Assembly: GCA_019090455.1 (NCBI GenBank)
Contig: JAHRWA010000010.1
Span: 147,366 to 211,365, forward strand
DNA from: Pseudomonadales bacterium
GTDB lineage: Bacteria > Pseudomonadota > Gammaproteobacteria > Pseudomonadales > DC-out160
Length of the DNA stretch: 64,000 bases
Reading direction: 5' to 3'
A program made the position numbers and the translations under genes. Of the stretch, positions 55,014-64,000 are shown piece by piece. Positions within the stretch are counted from its first letter, which is position 1; the number at the start of each line of letters is the position of its first letter. The notes under the pieces are model-generated. The model did not search any database and was not told where the DNA came from. It saw only the letters and a list, made by a program, of their open reading frames with translations.

Positions 55014-56036
55014 TTATAAATAATCTTTTATCAATAACTCCGCTATTTGAACACTATTTAAAGCCGCCCCTTTACGCACATTATCGGCAACAACCCAAAG
55101 ATTAATTCCATTAGGATGAGAAATATCTTCGCGAACACGTCCTACATAAGTCGCATCACCTCCTGCGGATTCCGTCACTGCTGTTGGATAACCACCATCC
55201 TCCCTACTATCTAATAGCTCTATGCCATCAGATTTTTTCATTAACTCCCAAACTTGCTCTGCTGTTATTTTTTCTTTCGTCTCAATATGTACGGCTTCCG
55301 AATGACCATAAAATACGGGTATACGAACACAAGTTGGGTTTACCACGATTTTTTCGTCACCAAATATTTTCTGTGTTTCCCAAACCATTTTCATTTCTTC
55401 TTTGGTATAACCGTTCTCCATAAACACATCGATATGCGGCAAAGCATTGAACGCAATTTGTTTCGGATACACTTCAGCTTCGGCCGGCTTCCCACTTAAC
55501 AGCTCACTGGTTTGTTTTACTAATTCAGTAATCGCTTCTTTACCTGTTCCTGATACCGCTTGATAGGTACATACGTTGATACGGTCAATACCCACAGCGT
55601 CATAAATAGGTTTCAATGCCACTAACATTTGAATGGTCGAACAATTTGGATTAGCGATGATATTGCATTTTTTATAATCCGCAATTTTTTCTGGATTCAC
55701 TTCGGGTATGACTAGCGGAACGTCATCGTAGTATCGAAAGTGAGAGGTGTTATCGATGACCACGCACCCGGCAGCACCCGCGATAGGCGCATACTTTTCA
55801 GATAAACTACCCCCAGCAGAAAACAATCCAATTTGCACTTTTGAAAAATCAAAGTCGGCTAAATCAGTAACCATATGCGCCTTGCCTTTGAACAACAAAG
55901 TTTTACCCGCTGAGCGAGATGATGCTAGGGGATATAATTTACCCACGGGGAAGTTGCGTTCTTCCAATATCGTCATCATGGCTTCGCCCACGGCACCGGT
56001 TGCTCCCACTACTGCGATATCATACGTTTTTGACAT
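55014..56036 (-). CDS. asd: Aspartate-semialdehyde dehydrogenase
   Basis: Reduces aspartyl phosphate to the semialdehyde, the branch point for Lys, Met, Thr and diaminopimelate. 340 residues. Nucleotide loop VVGATGAVG (9-17), catalytic Cys132 in ANPNCSTIQ, and a His in VRIPVFYGHSEAVHIE. This is the shorter ~340-residue class shared with Pseudomonas. A second asd copy, present beside it in P. aeruginosa, is not seen here. leuB lies upstream on the same strand. Confidence 0.96.
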   Translation of the reverse strand: MSKTYDIAVVGATGAVGEAMMTILEERNFPVGKLYPLASSRSAGKTLLFKGKAHMVTDLADFDFSKVQIGLFSAGGSLSEKYAPIAGAAGCVVIDNTSHFRYYDDVPLVIPEVNPEKIADYKKCNIIANPNCSTIQMLVALKPIYDAVGIDRINVCTYQAVSGTGKEAITELVKQTSELLSGKPAEAEVYPKQIAFNALPHIDVFMENGYTKEEMKMVWETQKIFGDEKIVVNPTCVRIPVFYGHSEAVHIETKEKITAEQVWELMKKSDGIELLDSREDGGYPTAVTESAGGDATYVGRVREDISHPNGINLWVVADNVRKGAALNSVQIAELLIKDYL

Positions 56037-56149
56037 GTTACTTATTCCTATAAATTTTCTATTATCTATTTCATTTACTGACTTAGGTCGAACCCAAACT
56101 CTATTAAGATAAAACCAGATTCGTAAAACACGCTTAACTGAAAATACTT

Positions 56150-57226
56150 TTACTTCAATTGGCCCGCAACAAGATCACCCATTTCTAGAGTTCCCACCTC
56201 ACGGCATCCGTCGGTTAAGATATCCACCGTGCGATAGCCCTCATCCAATACTAGGCTAACGGCTTGCTCGATTTCATCCGCCACCTCTCCTAAATTCAAA
56301 CTGTAACGAAGCATCATCGCAGCGGATAAAATAGTGGCCAATGGGTTTGCTTTATTTTGACCTGCAATATCCGGAGCGGAACCATGACAAGGTTCATACA
56401 AGCCCTTACCTGATTCATCCAAGGATGCAGAAGGCAGCATGCCGATTGAACCCGTGAGCATGGAAGCTTGGTCTGACAGAATATCGCCGAACATATTCCC
56501 TGTGACAATCACATCGAACTGTTTCGGCTCACGGACTAATTGCATCGCCGCATTATCCACGTACATATGACTTAGTTCCGCTTCGGGATAATCATTCGCC
56601 ACCTCTTCCATACGCTCACGCCATAGCTCCGTCACTTCAAGCACATTGGATTTATCCACAGAGCACACCTTTTTACCACGCTTCATGGCCATATCGAATG
56701 CCACTTTGCCTATACGATTAATTTCCGATTCGCGATAAACGTAGGTGTTAAAACCTTCACGCTCACCGTTTTCTAAAGTTCTAATTCCACGAGGCTGGCC
56801 GAAGTAAATTCCACCAGTGAGTTCTCGCACAATAAGAATATCCAAACCCGATACCACTTCTGGCTTAAGCGACGACGCGTCCGCCAGTTGAGGATACAAT
56901 ATCGCGGGACGTAAATTAGCGAACAAACCTAAATTAGAACGAATGGCTAACAAGCCTTTTTCAGGGCGAATCGCAGAATCGATTTTATCCCACTTAGGCC
57001 CACCCACCGCACCAAACAAGATGGCGTCTGCCTCTTTTGACTTCGCTAAGGTTTCATCCGGGAAAGGTTTTCCGGTGGCATCTATGGCCTCACCACCCAG
57101 CAACGCATGATCAAACTCGAGTCCAAGCTGATGCTTTTCATTAACTACGGCCAGCACCTTATGCGCTTCTGCGATGATTTCAGGGCCAATTCCATCCCCA
57201 TTTATAATCAATATCTTATGAGTCAT
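56150..57226 (-). CDS. leuB: 3-isopropylmalate dehydrogenase
   Basis: NAD-dependent oxidative decarboxylation of 3-isopropylmalate, third step of leucine synthesis. 358 residues (E. coli 363). GDGIGPE near the N-terminus, [13 protein letters not shown], the catalytic Tyr in [10 protein letters not shown], Lys in [10 protein letters not shown], and metal-binding Asp residues in [11 protein letters not shown]. It lies 74 nt after leuD; leuC-leuD-leuB are likely one unit. Confidence 0.97.
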   Translation of the reverse strand: MTHKILIINGDGIGPEIIAEAHKVLAVVNEKHQLGLEFDHALLGGEAIDATGKPFPDETLAKSKEADAILFGAVGGPKWDKIDSAIRPEKGLLAIRSNLGLFANLRPAILYPQLADASSLKPEVVSGLDILIVRELTGGIYFGQPRGIRTLENGEREGFNTYVYRESEINRIGKVAFDMAMKRGKKVCSVDKSNVLEVTELWRERMEEVANDYPEAELSHMYVDNAAMQLVREPKQFDVIVTGNMFGDILSDQASMLTGSIGMLPSASLDESGKGLYEPCHGSAPDIAGQNKANPLATILSAAMMLRYSLNLGEVADEIEQAVSLVLDEGYRTVDILTDGCREVGTLEMGDLVAGQLK

Positions 57227-57300
57227 TATTCATGTATCTCTTTAATTGTTAATCTGTCTATTTAACTGTTAATTTATCTCGTACTAAAAGAGAAAGGTCT

Positions 57301-57948
57301 TTACTTAATAACGTCAAACATCCATGGTGACTGTTGACGACTTTGACTTTCAAACGCCTTAATAGCATCGGCATCCTTCAGAGTAAGACCAATATCATCC
57401 AAGCCATTTATCAGGCAGTATTTCCTAAACTCATCTACTTCAAATGGAATATCCTCAGCGCCCTTTCTTGAAATCACCTGACCCTCTAGATTAACCGTGA
57501 GAGAAAAATCTTCCTCGGATTTCGTAGCTTGGAACAAGACTTCCACATTTTCTTCAGATAAAACAATAGGTAGCAACCCATTCTTAAAACAGTTATTGAA
57601 AAATATATCAGCAAAACTCGGTGCAATTACCGCTTTAAAACCAAAATCCAACAATGACCAAGGGGCATGCTCTCGGCTAGAACCGCAACCAAAATTACGG
57701 CGAGTGATCAACACCTCCGCCCCCTTATAGCGCGGTTGATTCAGAATAAAATCCGTGTTGATTGGACGATTACTGCAATCCTGGCCAGGCTGTCCCTCAT
57801 CTTCGTAACGCCACTCATCGAACAAATTGGGCCCGAATCCAGTGCGCTTAATTGATTTTAAAAATTGCTTAGGAATAATTTGATCTGTATCCACATTCGC
57901 TCGATCTAATGGCGCAACCAACCCATCAAAACTCTCAAATTTATTCAT
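57301..57948 (-). CDS. leuD: 3-isopropylmalate dehydratase small subunit
   Basis: Swivel subunit of isopropylmalate isomerase, 215 residues (E. coli 201). Homology starts at [30 protein letters not shown], so the ATG at 57948 is the start; the frame stays open further up only because it overlaps leuC in another frame. Substrate loop [15 protein letters not shown] is present. It overlaps the leuC stop by 8 bp, consistent with coupled translation of the two subunits. Confidence 0.96.
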   Translation of the reverse strand: MNKFESFDGLVAPLDRANVDTDQIIPKQFLKSIKRTGFGPNLFDEWRYEDEGQPGQDCSNRPINTDFILNQPRYKGAEVLITRRNFGCGSSREHAPWSLLDFGFKAVIAPSFADIFFNNCFKNGLLPIVLSEENVEVLFQATKSEEDFSLTVNLEGQVISRKGAEDIPFEVDEFRKYCLINGLDDIGLTLKDADAIKAFESQSRQQSPWMFDVIK

Positions 57949-59413
57949 CGTTTGCGACCTCTCTAACATCCACAAAGTGACCGGCAATGGCTGCCGCTGC
58001 CGCCATGGCAGGACTGACCAAATGAGTACGTCCGCCGTAGCCCTGACGACCTTCAAAATTTCGATTAGAAGTAGAGGCGCAATGCTCCCCCTCACCCAAG
58101 CGATCAGCATTCATCGCCAAGCACATAGAGCATCCTGGTGCTCGCCACTCAAACCCTGCATCAATAAAAACTTGATCCAAGCCTTCTTCTTCTGCCTGCT
58201 TCTTCACTAAACCTGAACCTGGAACCACCATCGCTTGAGTGACTTTATCGGAGACCTTTTGGTCTTTGGCAATTTCAGCAGCCGCTCTTAAATCCTCTAT
58301 CCGAGAGTTGGTACAAGATCCAATAAACACCCGATCAGGAACAACATCAGACATCTTTTTACCCGGCTCCATACCCATATAGGTATAGGCTCTACGCATA
58401 CCATCGGCTTTTACCGGATCAGATTCTGTCTCAGGGTCAGGCAACAACTCATCAATTCCAATGACCATTTCAGGTGAAGTGCCCCAAGAAACTTGAGGTG
58501 CAATTCCGCTACCTTCTAGATGAATAACCTTATCGAAATGAGCCCCTTCATCACTCTTAAATTCTCGCCACGCTGCAACACTCTGTGTCCACAAATCACC
58601 TTTAGGCGCATAGGAACGACCTTTGAAATAGTCGATAGTCACGTCATCAACAGCAATCATTCCGGAACGAGCACCGCCCTCTATGGCCATATTACACAGC
58701 GTCATTCGCCCTTCCATGCTGAGACCTTCAATCGCCTCACCGGCAAATTCAATGGCATGCCCAGTTCCACCTGCTGTACCAATACGACCGATAATAGCTA
58801 ATGCTACATCTTTAGCGGTGACACCCGACTGCAATTTGCCATCCACTTTAATGAGCATGTTTTTCATTTTCTTTTGTATCAAACACTGAGTCGCTAATAC
58901 ATGTTCAACCTCGGAGGTGCCAATGCCTTGCGCCAAAGAGCCATAGGCTCCATGGGTCGAAGTATGTGAATCGCCGCAAACTATCGTCATACCGGGCAAA
59001 GTTGCCCCCTGCTCCGGCCCAATAACATGCACTATGCCCTGGCGCGTATCATTCACTTTGAACTCTACAATTCCGAACTCTTCACAATTATCATCCAGAG
59101 TTTGAACTTGTATCTTTGAAATAGGATCTGTAATTTCGCTACGCTTACTTATGGCTGGCTTACTGACAGATGACGCACCCCCACTATCTGGCTCATCGCC
59201 AGCTTCTATAGTGGTAGGGACGTTATGGTCTGGCGTGGCAATGTTGGCGTCAATCCGCCACGGCTTTCGGCCTGCAAGTCGCAAACCTTCAAATGCTTGC
59301 GGAGATGTCACTTCATGAATTAAGTGACGATCGATATAAATCAATGCCGTTCCATCGTCTCGCTCTTTTACCAAATGAGCTTGCCAAAGTTTGTCGTATA
59401 AAGTCTTAGCCAC
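57941..59413 (-). CDS. leuC: 3-isopropylmalate dehydratase large subunit
   Basis: Fe-S subunit of isopropylmalate isomerase. 490 residues, about 24 longer than E. coli LeuC (466). The extra residues sit at about 70-92, in a Ser/Pro/Gly/Lys-rich stretch between DHNVPT and QTLDDNC. The [4Fe-4S] ligands are in FIGSCTNSR and [10 protein letters not shown]. The start is GTG, with a strong AGGAGG site (59419-59424). Divergent from a LysR gene over an 82- to 136-bp region containing dyads. Confidence 0.96.
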   Translation of the reverse strand: MAKTLYDKLWQAHLVKERDDGTALIYIDRHLIHEVTSPQAFEGLRLAGRKPWRIDANIATPDHNVPTTIEAGDEPDSGGASSVSKPAISKRSEITDPISKIQVQTLDDNCEEFGIVEFKVNDTRQGIVHVIGPEQGATLPGMTIVCGDSHTSTHGAYGSLAQGIGTSEVEHVLATQCLIQKKMKNMLIKVDGKLQSGVTAKDVALAIIGRIGTAGGTGHAIEFAGEAIEGLSMEGRMTLCNMAIEGGARSGMIAVDDVTIDYFKGRSYAPKGDLWTQSVAAWREFKSDEGAHFDKVIHLEGSGIAPQVSWGTSPEMVIGIDELLPDPETESDPVKADGMRRAYTYMGMEPGKKMSDVVPDRVFIGSCTNSRIEDLRAAAEIAKDQKVSDKVTQAMVVPGSGLVKKQAEEEGLDQVFIDAGFEWRAPGCSMCLAMNADRLGEGEHCASTSNRNFEGRQGYGGRTHLVSPAMAAAAAIAGHFVDVREVANDE

Positions 59414-59443
59414 GGTGCCCTCCTAATATTTCTCATTATCTCA

Positions 59444-59495
59444 ATTTGAAGCAATGATAAGCGCAAGCCTCAAATAAAACAAATTCATATTTGTT
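59444..59495. promoter_or_regulatory. Two dyads between leuC and the LysR gene
   Basis: ATTTGA (59444-59449) with TCAAAT (59470-59475), and a tighter AACAAAT-TCAT-ATTTGTT (59478-59495). They share the ATTTG/CAAAT half-site. A shared operator for the divergent LysR regulator is the natural reading; unproven. Confidence 0.45.
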
Positions 59496-59549
59496 ATGGA
59501 TTCTATTACTATACGGAATACATGTTTTACTCTCCTCTCGAGGCCCCCG

Positions 59550-60425
59550 ATGGATGTTCATGAATTACAGGCTTTCGTTGCCGTCACCGAATACGGTTCC
59601 TTTTCCGTTGCTGCCGAGAACCTGTTTCTCACGCAACCCGCCGTATCCAAACGTGTCTCTACATTGGAGGTAAGTCTCGGGATCGCCTTATTTGATCGCA
59701 TCGGCCGGCGAATCAGCTTAACGGATGCCGGCAAAACGCTACTTCCTCGAGCTAAACAAATCCTTCTCGACATCGAAGATGCCACTCGCTCTCTATCCAA
59801 CCTCTCAGAAGAGGTGTCGGGTACTCTTACCGTCGGCACCAGTCATCATATAGGACTACACCGATTACCCCCAGTACTACGCCAATTTTCAGAGCGTTTC
59901 CCTGCCGTTCAATTGGACATGAAATTCATTGATTCTGAAGAAGCCTATGAAGGTGTTTTACACGGGTCGCTGGAGCTCGGCATCGTGACGCTACCCCCCG
60001 AACCACAACGCTCAGTAGAAACTGAAAATATTTGGCATGATCCCCTGTGTTTTGTCATCTCGCCTGAACATGCTTTGGCAAACAACACCACTGTCGCCGC
60101 ATTAGAGCTAGCTCAACACACGGCGATACTTCCCTCCTTTCAGACATTTACTCGCCGTATTGTCGAAGAAAAATTCAAGGAACAAAAACTGGTCATTGAT
60201 GTGGCCATGTCCACCAATTATCTAGAGACGATTCATATGATGGTCTCCATTGGATTAGGCTGGAGCGTTCTGCCTGAATCATTACTCAATGAACAAGTAC
60301 TCAAGCTTAACGTTAAAGATATGAAGTTCGCTCGGTCACTGGGTGTGGTTTACCACTCAAATCGAACACTTTCTAATGCGGCTAAACGCATGCTTGAATT
60401 ACTACGGGAAAATGGTGAAAACTAA
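59550..60425 (+). CDS. LysR family transcriptional regulator divergent from leuC
   Basis: 292-residue LTTR. I chose the ATG at 59550: the winged-helix domain starts right there (MDVHELQAFVAVTEYGSFSVAA), and GAGG (59540-59543) is 6 nt upstream; the frame opens 54 nt earlier but that stretch is unrelated. The helix-turn-helix spans about residues 15-60 (AENLFLTQPAVSKRVSTLE), then a periplasmic-binding-protein-like effector domain (about 90-290). Pseudomonas has a LysR gene in the same position. A role in leucine control is suggested by position only. Confidence 0.88.
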   Translation: MDVHELQAFVAVTEYGSFSVAAENLFLTQPAVSKRVSTLEVSLGIALFDRIGRRISLTDAGKTLLPRAKQILLDIEDATRSLSNLSEEVSGTLTVGTSHHIGLHRLPPVLRQFSERFPAVQLDMKFIDSEEAYEGVLHGSLELGIVTLPPEPQRSVETENIWHDPLCFVISPEHALANNTTVAALELAQHTAILPSFQTFTRRIVEEKFKEQKLVIDVAMSTNYLETIHMMVSIGLGWSVLPESLLNEQVLKLNVKDMKFARSLGVVYHSNRTLSNAAKRMLELLRENGEN

Positions 60426-60442
60426 ATTCAATTAAATCAAAC

Positions 60443-61006
60443 TTACTCTGATCGTTCTCTAGCACAGCGCAACAAGCCTGCCACACTGATACAATCGGTA
60501 ATTCGACCATCCATCACCATCTCTAGAGCCTCATTGAATGGTAATTTTTTAACGGTAATATCTTCCGTTTCTTCAAGCTCCATTTCGCCTAATTCAAGCT
60601 GTTCCGCGACGAAGACAAAACCTTCTTCATCTGTCACGGAATTCGAAGTATGTATGCGCATTAACTGACGCCAATTATGGGCGCTTAAACCCGTCTCCTC
60701 CTTCAACTCTTTTTTCGCGGTACTCAAAGGGTCGCCATCAAGTGGTGAGCCTCCCATGGGAATTTCCCAGGAGTATTCTCTTAATGAATAGCGGTATTGC
60801 CCTACCAGCCAAGTATTCCCATTTTCGTCTAAAGGAATAATACCGATCGCTTGACTTTTAAAATGAACACAGCCATAAATACCGGGGCCACCAGCAGGCG
60901 TGACAACCTCATCATGTCGTACGGAAATCCAAGGATTGTCATACACCTTTTTTGAACTACGCCGCTTCCAAGGGCCAAATCTTTCTAAGGCTTTTTTGAT
61001 ATTCAT
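60443..61006 (-). CDS. NUDIX hydrolase, ADP-ribose pyrophosphatase-like
   Basis: 187-residue NUDIX protein. The box runs from Gly85 to Leu107. Its catalytic core ELKEETGL (Glu100, Glu103, Glu104) is intact, but the first conserved Glu is Gly91 and the Arg is Lys99. The upstream SWEIPMGGS matches the ADP-ribose pyrophosphatase subgroup, which usually hydrolyses ADP-ribose or similar sugar nucleotides. Its ATG overlaps the stop of the MFS gene by one base (TAATG), so it is coexpressed with it. Confidence 0.82.
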   Translation of the reverse strand: MNIKKALERFGPWKRRSSKKVYDNPWISVRHDEVVTPAGGPGIYGCVHFKSQAIGIIPLDENGNTWLVGQYRYSLREYSWEIPMGGSPLDGDPLSTAKKELKEETGLSAHNWRQLMRIHTSNSVTDEEGFVFVAEQLELGEMELEETEDITVKKLPFNEALEMVMDGRITDCISVAGLLRCARERSE

Positions 61007-62196
61007 TACGTTTTTTCACCTGACTCTGCCCCTGGCTTAAGAAGGAAATAGGCCATGATAAAGGCGATCAAACTCACTATGGCGGCACTGGTAAAAGTAA
61101 AACTGGGATCAACCGAATCCCAAAGATAACCCGACGCCAAGGCACCTACTGCACCCCCAGCCCCATAGGCAACACTGCTATAAAGTGCTTGGCCCTGCCC
61201 CGCATGCGGACCTCTAAAATACTGATGAACAATATGTATCGCTCCGGCATGAAAGGTACCGAATGTCGCTGCATGCAAACACTGTGAAAGAATCAAAAGA
61301 CCAAAATTCTCCGCGAAATACCCAATCATAAACCACCGTATCGTCGCTAAACCCAGGCTCAAAAGGATCACCTTTCTTGGCCCCAGCTTAGACATGACAA
61401 CATGCATCACAATAAAGATAAGCACCTCAGCAATAACACCCAACGCCCACAGCCAACCTATCGCAGTTCTCGAATAATCGATACTCTCTAGATACAATGA
61501 AAAAAACGTATAGTAGGGACCGTGAGAAATTTGCATCAGAAAACAGGTAAGGAAAAACACCCACACTTCTGTTTTCGCCAAAATCCGCACGAAGCTCAGA
61601 CCTCGCTCCCCCACGTTATGATTGGGTTTGTCGTTGAATAGCAGCGAACTCAGCCAAATACTCGCCATCAATATCACGATTATCCAAGGCAACATTCTGA
61701 CACTCACTTGATCAAATAGAATGCCCCCCGCAACCACCGTCGCAATAAACCCTACCGACCCCCAAAGTCGGATCAAACTATAACGCTCTGTGGCAGGCGG
61801 ATTAGACAAATGATTGAGCGTAATGACTTCGATCTGTGGTAACACCGCGTTCCAGAAAAAACTGAAACAGGCCATCACCGCAGCGATCCACCAATAATCC
61901 GTCGAGAAAAAAATGAGAGAAAATGATAGAAAGGTAAATAAGGCACCCATGCGCACAATGCGAATCCGCTGCTGACTTCGATCAGCAACCCACCCCCATA
62001 AATTGGGCGCAATGATTTTTGTTCCCGCAAAAATAGCCATCAATTGCCCAATAGCTATCGCGCCAAAACCCAGGTCTTTTAGATAAAGCCCCCAATAAGG
62101 TGCCAAAGCTCCTAGAACAGCAAAGTAGGTAAAATAAAAAAAAGAAAGCCGCCAATAAGGCAGCTCTTCTGTTGATCCCGTCATTATTTGGGACAT
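61006..62196 (-). CDS. MFS transporter (MFS_1-like/PPP family)
   Basis: 396 residues with about twelve hydrophobic helices; starts MSQIMTGSTEELPYWRLSFFYFTYFAVLGALAPYWGLYLKDLGF, the hallmark start of the nucleoside/phenylpropionate permease-like MFS group (shown here as YWRLSFFYFTYFAVLG). The GWVADRSQQR loop between helices 2 and 3 is the usual MFS motif. Substrate unknown. It lies 5 nt after aroC and is coupled to the NUDIX gene. The aroC-MFS adjacency also occurs in Pseudomonas. Confidence 0.86.
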   Translation of the reverse strand: MSQIMTGSTEELPYWRLSFFYFTYFAVLGALAPYWGLYLKDLGFGAIAIGQLMAIFAGTKIIAPNLWGWVADRSQQRIRIVRMGALFTFLSFSLIFFSTDYWWIAAVMACFSFFWNAVLPQIEVITLNHLSNPPATERYSLIRLWGSVGFIATVVAGGILFDQVSVRMLPWIIVILMASIWLSSLLFNDKPNHNVGERGLSFVRILAKTEVWVFFLTCFLMQISHGPYYTFFSLYLESIDYSRTAIGWLWALGVIAEVLIFIVMHVVMSKLGPRKVILLSLGLATIRWFMIGYFAENFGLLILSQCLHAATFGTFHAGAIHIVHQYFRGPHAGQGQALYSSVAYGAGGAVGALASGYLWDSVDPSFTFTSAAIVSLIAFIMAYFLLKPGAESGEKT

Positions 62197-62201
62197 TAAG
62201 G

Positions 62202-63320
62202 CTAGTTGCCCTGGGGGCTATTTTGGGGAGTCGCAGGAACCATTGGGGTCCCACTTTGGATGTCCCCGTTTTGCGCCCGATGCCGTAAGACATGATCCAT
62301 CAATACTATAGCAACCATCGCTTCCGCAATGGGCGTTGCTCGAACACCGACACAGGGATCGTGCCTTCCTTTCGTTACCACTTCCGCAGGCTGTCCTTGT
62401 CTATCAATACTCTTGCCAGGAATTAACAAACTGGATGTGGGCTTGAGCGCGATATGTGCCACGATGTCCTGTCCCGTGGAAATCCCCCCTAAGATGCCGC
62501 CGGCATTATTACTGAGGAATCCCTCTGGCGTCATTTCATCACGATGCTGTTCGCCCCGATGCTCAACGCTATCAAAACCAGCGCCAATCTCGACTCCTTT
62601 CACCGCGTTAATACTCATCAAAGCGTGGGCAAGTTCCGCATCGAGACGATCGAATACTGGCTCTCCTAAGCCGGGATGAATACCGGATGCAACAACCGAA
62701 ACTTTAGCTCCAATCGAACTACCTTCTTTGCGTAACTTGCCAATCAGCTCTTCCATTGCAGGCACAATATCGGGATCAGGCGAAAAGAAAGGGTTTTGAC
62801 ACACGGCATCCCAATCAAACTTTTGGGGTTTAATGCTGCCCATTTGAGAAAGGTAACCTCTCACCTGGATATTGTAGCGCTCTTTTAGGTATTTCTTGGC
62901 GATCGCCCCAGCTGCTACTCGCATTGCGGTCTCTCGTGCCGAAGCGCGACCGCCACCACGGTAATCTCTAACCCCGTACTTTTGCGCATAAGCATAATCC
63001 GCATGACCGGGTCGAAAGGTGTCTTTAATGTTGGAATAATCTTTCGATTTCTGGTCTTGATTCCGAATCAATAACCCAATGGATGTACCCGTGGTTTTCC
63101 CTTCAAAGACACCCGATAATATTTCTACCTGATCCGGCTCTTTTCGCTGGGTGGTGAATTTGGATGTTCCCGGCTTACGTCGATCCAAATCCACTTGCAG
63201 ATCAGACGCTGTCAGCATCATTCCAGGGGGACAACCATCAACGACGCAACCAAGAGCGACACCATGACTTTCCCCGAAAGTGGAAACTGAAAACATTTTT
63301 CCGAAAGTATTACCAGACAT
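62202..63320 (-). CDS. aroC: Chorismate synthase
   Basis: Last step of the shikimate pathway, making chorismate from EPSP with reduced FMN. 372 residues (E. coli 361). Signatures: [18 protein letters not shown] near the N-terminus, [29 protein letters not shown] (the central signature, seen in part as [12 protein letters not shown]), and the C-terminal [12 protein letters not shown]. The C-terminal tail is Gln/Pro rich and variable. Between prmB and the MFS gene on the minus strand. Confidence 0.97.
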   Translation of the reverse strand: MSGNTFGKMFSVSTFGESHGVALGCVVDGCPPGMMLTASDLQVDLDRRKPGTSKFTTQRKEPDQVEILSGVFEGKTTGTSIGLLIRNQDQKSKDYSNIKDTFRPGHADYAYAQKYGVRDYRGGGRASARETAMRVAAGAIAKKYLKERYNIQVRGYLSQMGSIKPQKFDWDAVCQNPFFSPDPDIVPAMEELIGKLRKEGSSIGAKVSVVASGIHPGLGEPVFDRLDAELAHALMSINAVKGVEIGAGFDSVEHRGEQHRDEMTPEGFLSNNAGGILGGISTGQDIVAHIALKPTSSLLIPGKSIDRQGQPAEVVTKGRHDPCVGVRATPIAEAMVAIVLMDHVLRHRAQNGDIQSGTPMVPATPQNSPQGN

Positions 63321-63442
63321 GCGATTCCGTCACCTTGAAATAAGTGCTTTACTTGAACTTAGATGATTCTAGTCGATATATTTCTAAGCCCCTGATTGAG
63401 AGGGCGGATTGTATCAGACTAACACCCACCTTTCTTTTTGCG

Positions 63443-64000
63443 CTAGATAAATTCCTGTCGGTATTGCTGTAGCTCTTTAGCCGTAAAAACAAACACACCA
63501 TGGCCACCATGTTCAAAATCGATCCAGGTGAAGGGCACTCGGGGAAACGCCGCTTCCAATGCTTGATCCGAATTACCCACTTCGCAAATCAAGGTGCCTG
63601 AATCCGTCAAATAATCAACAGCTTGGCTTAATATTCGACGTACAATATCAAGGCCATCGTCTCCGGATGCTAGGGCCAAGCGAGGCTCCTTTAAATATTC
63701 GGCGGGTAAAGACGCCATCTCCTCGCCTCCCACATAAGGCGGATTGGAGACGATTAAATCATACTGTGATTGACCCGCCCCCAACGCATCAAAGCAATCT
63801 GACTGGATTAAGGAAACGATATCATCAACACCATGGTTATCGACATTTTGTTGCGCAACCTCCAAAGCAGAATTGGAGAGATCAATGGCATCAACCTGTG
63901 CATGAGGCAAGCTCAAGGCCATCGCAATACCAATACAGCCACCGCCCGTGCATAAATCCAAAGCCCTATGCACAGAATCCACATCAACCCAGGGCTGAAA
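63443..64000 (-). CDS. prmB: 50S ribosomal protein L3 glutamine methyltransferase (5' part lies outside the window)
   Basis: C-terminal ~186 residues of a release-factor/L3 glutamine methyltransferase. The reading frame runs through position 64000 (FQPWVDVDSVHRALDLCTGGG), so the gene is cut by the window edge. SAM loop DLCTGGGCIG and the glutamine-methyltransferase motif VSNPPYVGG are visible. PrmB rather than PrmC is supported by EEMASLPAEYLKEP after the NPPY motif and by the aroC neighbour, a conserved pair. Confidence 0.92.
   Translation of the reverse strand, partial: FQPWVDVDSVHRALDLCTGGGCIGIAMALSLPHAQVDAIDLSNSALEVAQQNVDNHGVDDIVSLIQSDCFDALGAGQSQYDLIVSNPPYVGGEEMASLPAEYLKEPRLALASGDDGLDIVRRILSQAVDYLTDSGTLICEVGNSDQALEAAFPRVPFTWIDFEHGGHGVFVFTAKELQQYRQEFI

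Noticed and set aside
1..64000. CRISPR arrays, insertion sequences, prophage or defence islands
   Set aside because: No spaced direct-repeat array, transposase, integrase or phage gene is visible; all larger frames are explained by known families.

Overview
The window is a chromosomal segment of a moderately AT-rich gammaproteobacterium. It is almost entirely housekeeping genes. The gene order matches the Pseudomonas/Cellvibrio/Oceanospirillum side of the class: nudC-fimL-nhaB-dnaQ-mltD-yejABEF-fabI-ppiD-hupB-lon-clpX-clpP-tig-tRNAs-glnS-ppiB-lpxH-acnB, then metZ-purF-cvpA-dedD-folC-trpA-trpB-trpF-truA-fimV-asd-leuB-leuD-leuC-LysR. Species cannot be fixed from sequence alone. There are no insertion sequences, prophage genes, CRISPR arrays or toxin-antitoxin pairs that I can support.

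Region by region. 1-2247: a truncated nudC and fimL, a twitching-motility/cAMP signalling scaffold. 2.8-8.0 kb: NhaB antiporter, DNA polymerase III epsilon (dnaQ), a SAM methyltransferase and the lipoprotein murein transglycosylase MltD. 8.2-13.8 kb: the four-gene YejABEF peptide ABC importer. 13.9-24.0 kb: enoyl-ACP reductase FabI, then the minus-strand protein-quality block ppiD, hupB, lon, clpX, clpP, tig, with long perfect terminator hairpins between genes. 24.1-24.6 kb: tRNA-His, tRNA-Arg and tRNA-Pro. 24.8-31.9 kb: glnS, ppiB, lpxH, a lipid A acyltransferase and aconitase B.

32-42 kb is the most accessory part. A three-gene set (acyl-CoA dehydrogenase, aminoglycoside-phosphotransferase-like kinase, short-chain dehydrogenase) resembles LvaC/LvaA/LvaD and the mammalian ACAD10/11 fusion, so it may convert 4-hydroxyacyl-CoAs to beta-oxidation intermediates through a phosphorylated intermediate. 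It faces a periplasmic PQQ- and haem-dependent alcohol dehydrogenase. Next comes the MoxR-DUF58-TgpA membrane transglutaminase cluster. 42.4-59.4 kb is a long minus-strand biosynthetic run for methionine, purine, folate, tryptophan, aspartate-family and leucine pathways, with truA and fimV inside it. 59.5-64.0 kb holds a LysR regulator divergent from leuC, a NUDIX hydrolase, an MFS transporter, aroC and a truncated prmB.

The best leads are: the ACAD/kinase/SDR cluster; a 34-bp palindrome lying on the fabI promoter; a perfect 35-bp-stem hairpin after clpX; the absence of rnhA, gloB and accD from positions where relatives keep them; and the join between two blocks that are far apart in P. aeruginosa. 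Comparisons with other genomes are from memory and are marked so. I found no clear sign of a wholly new system.
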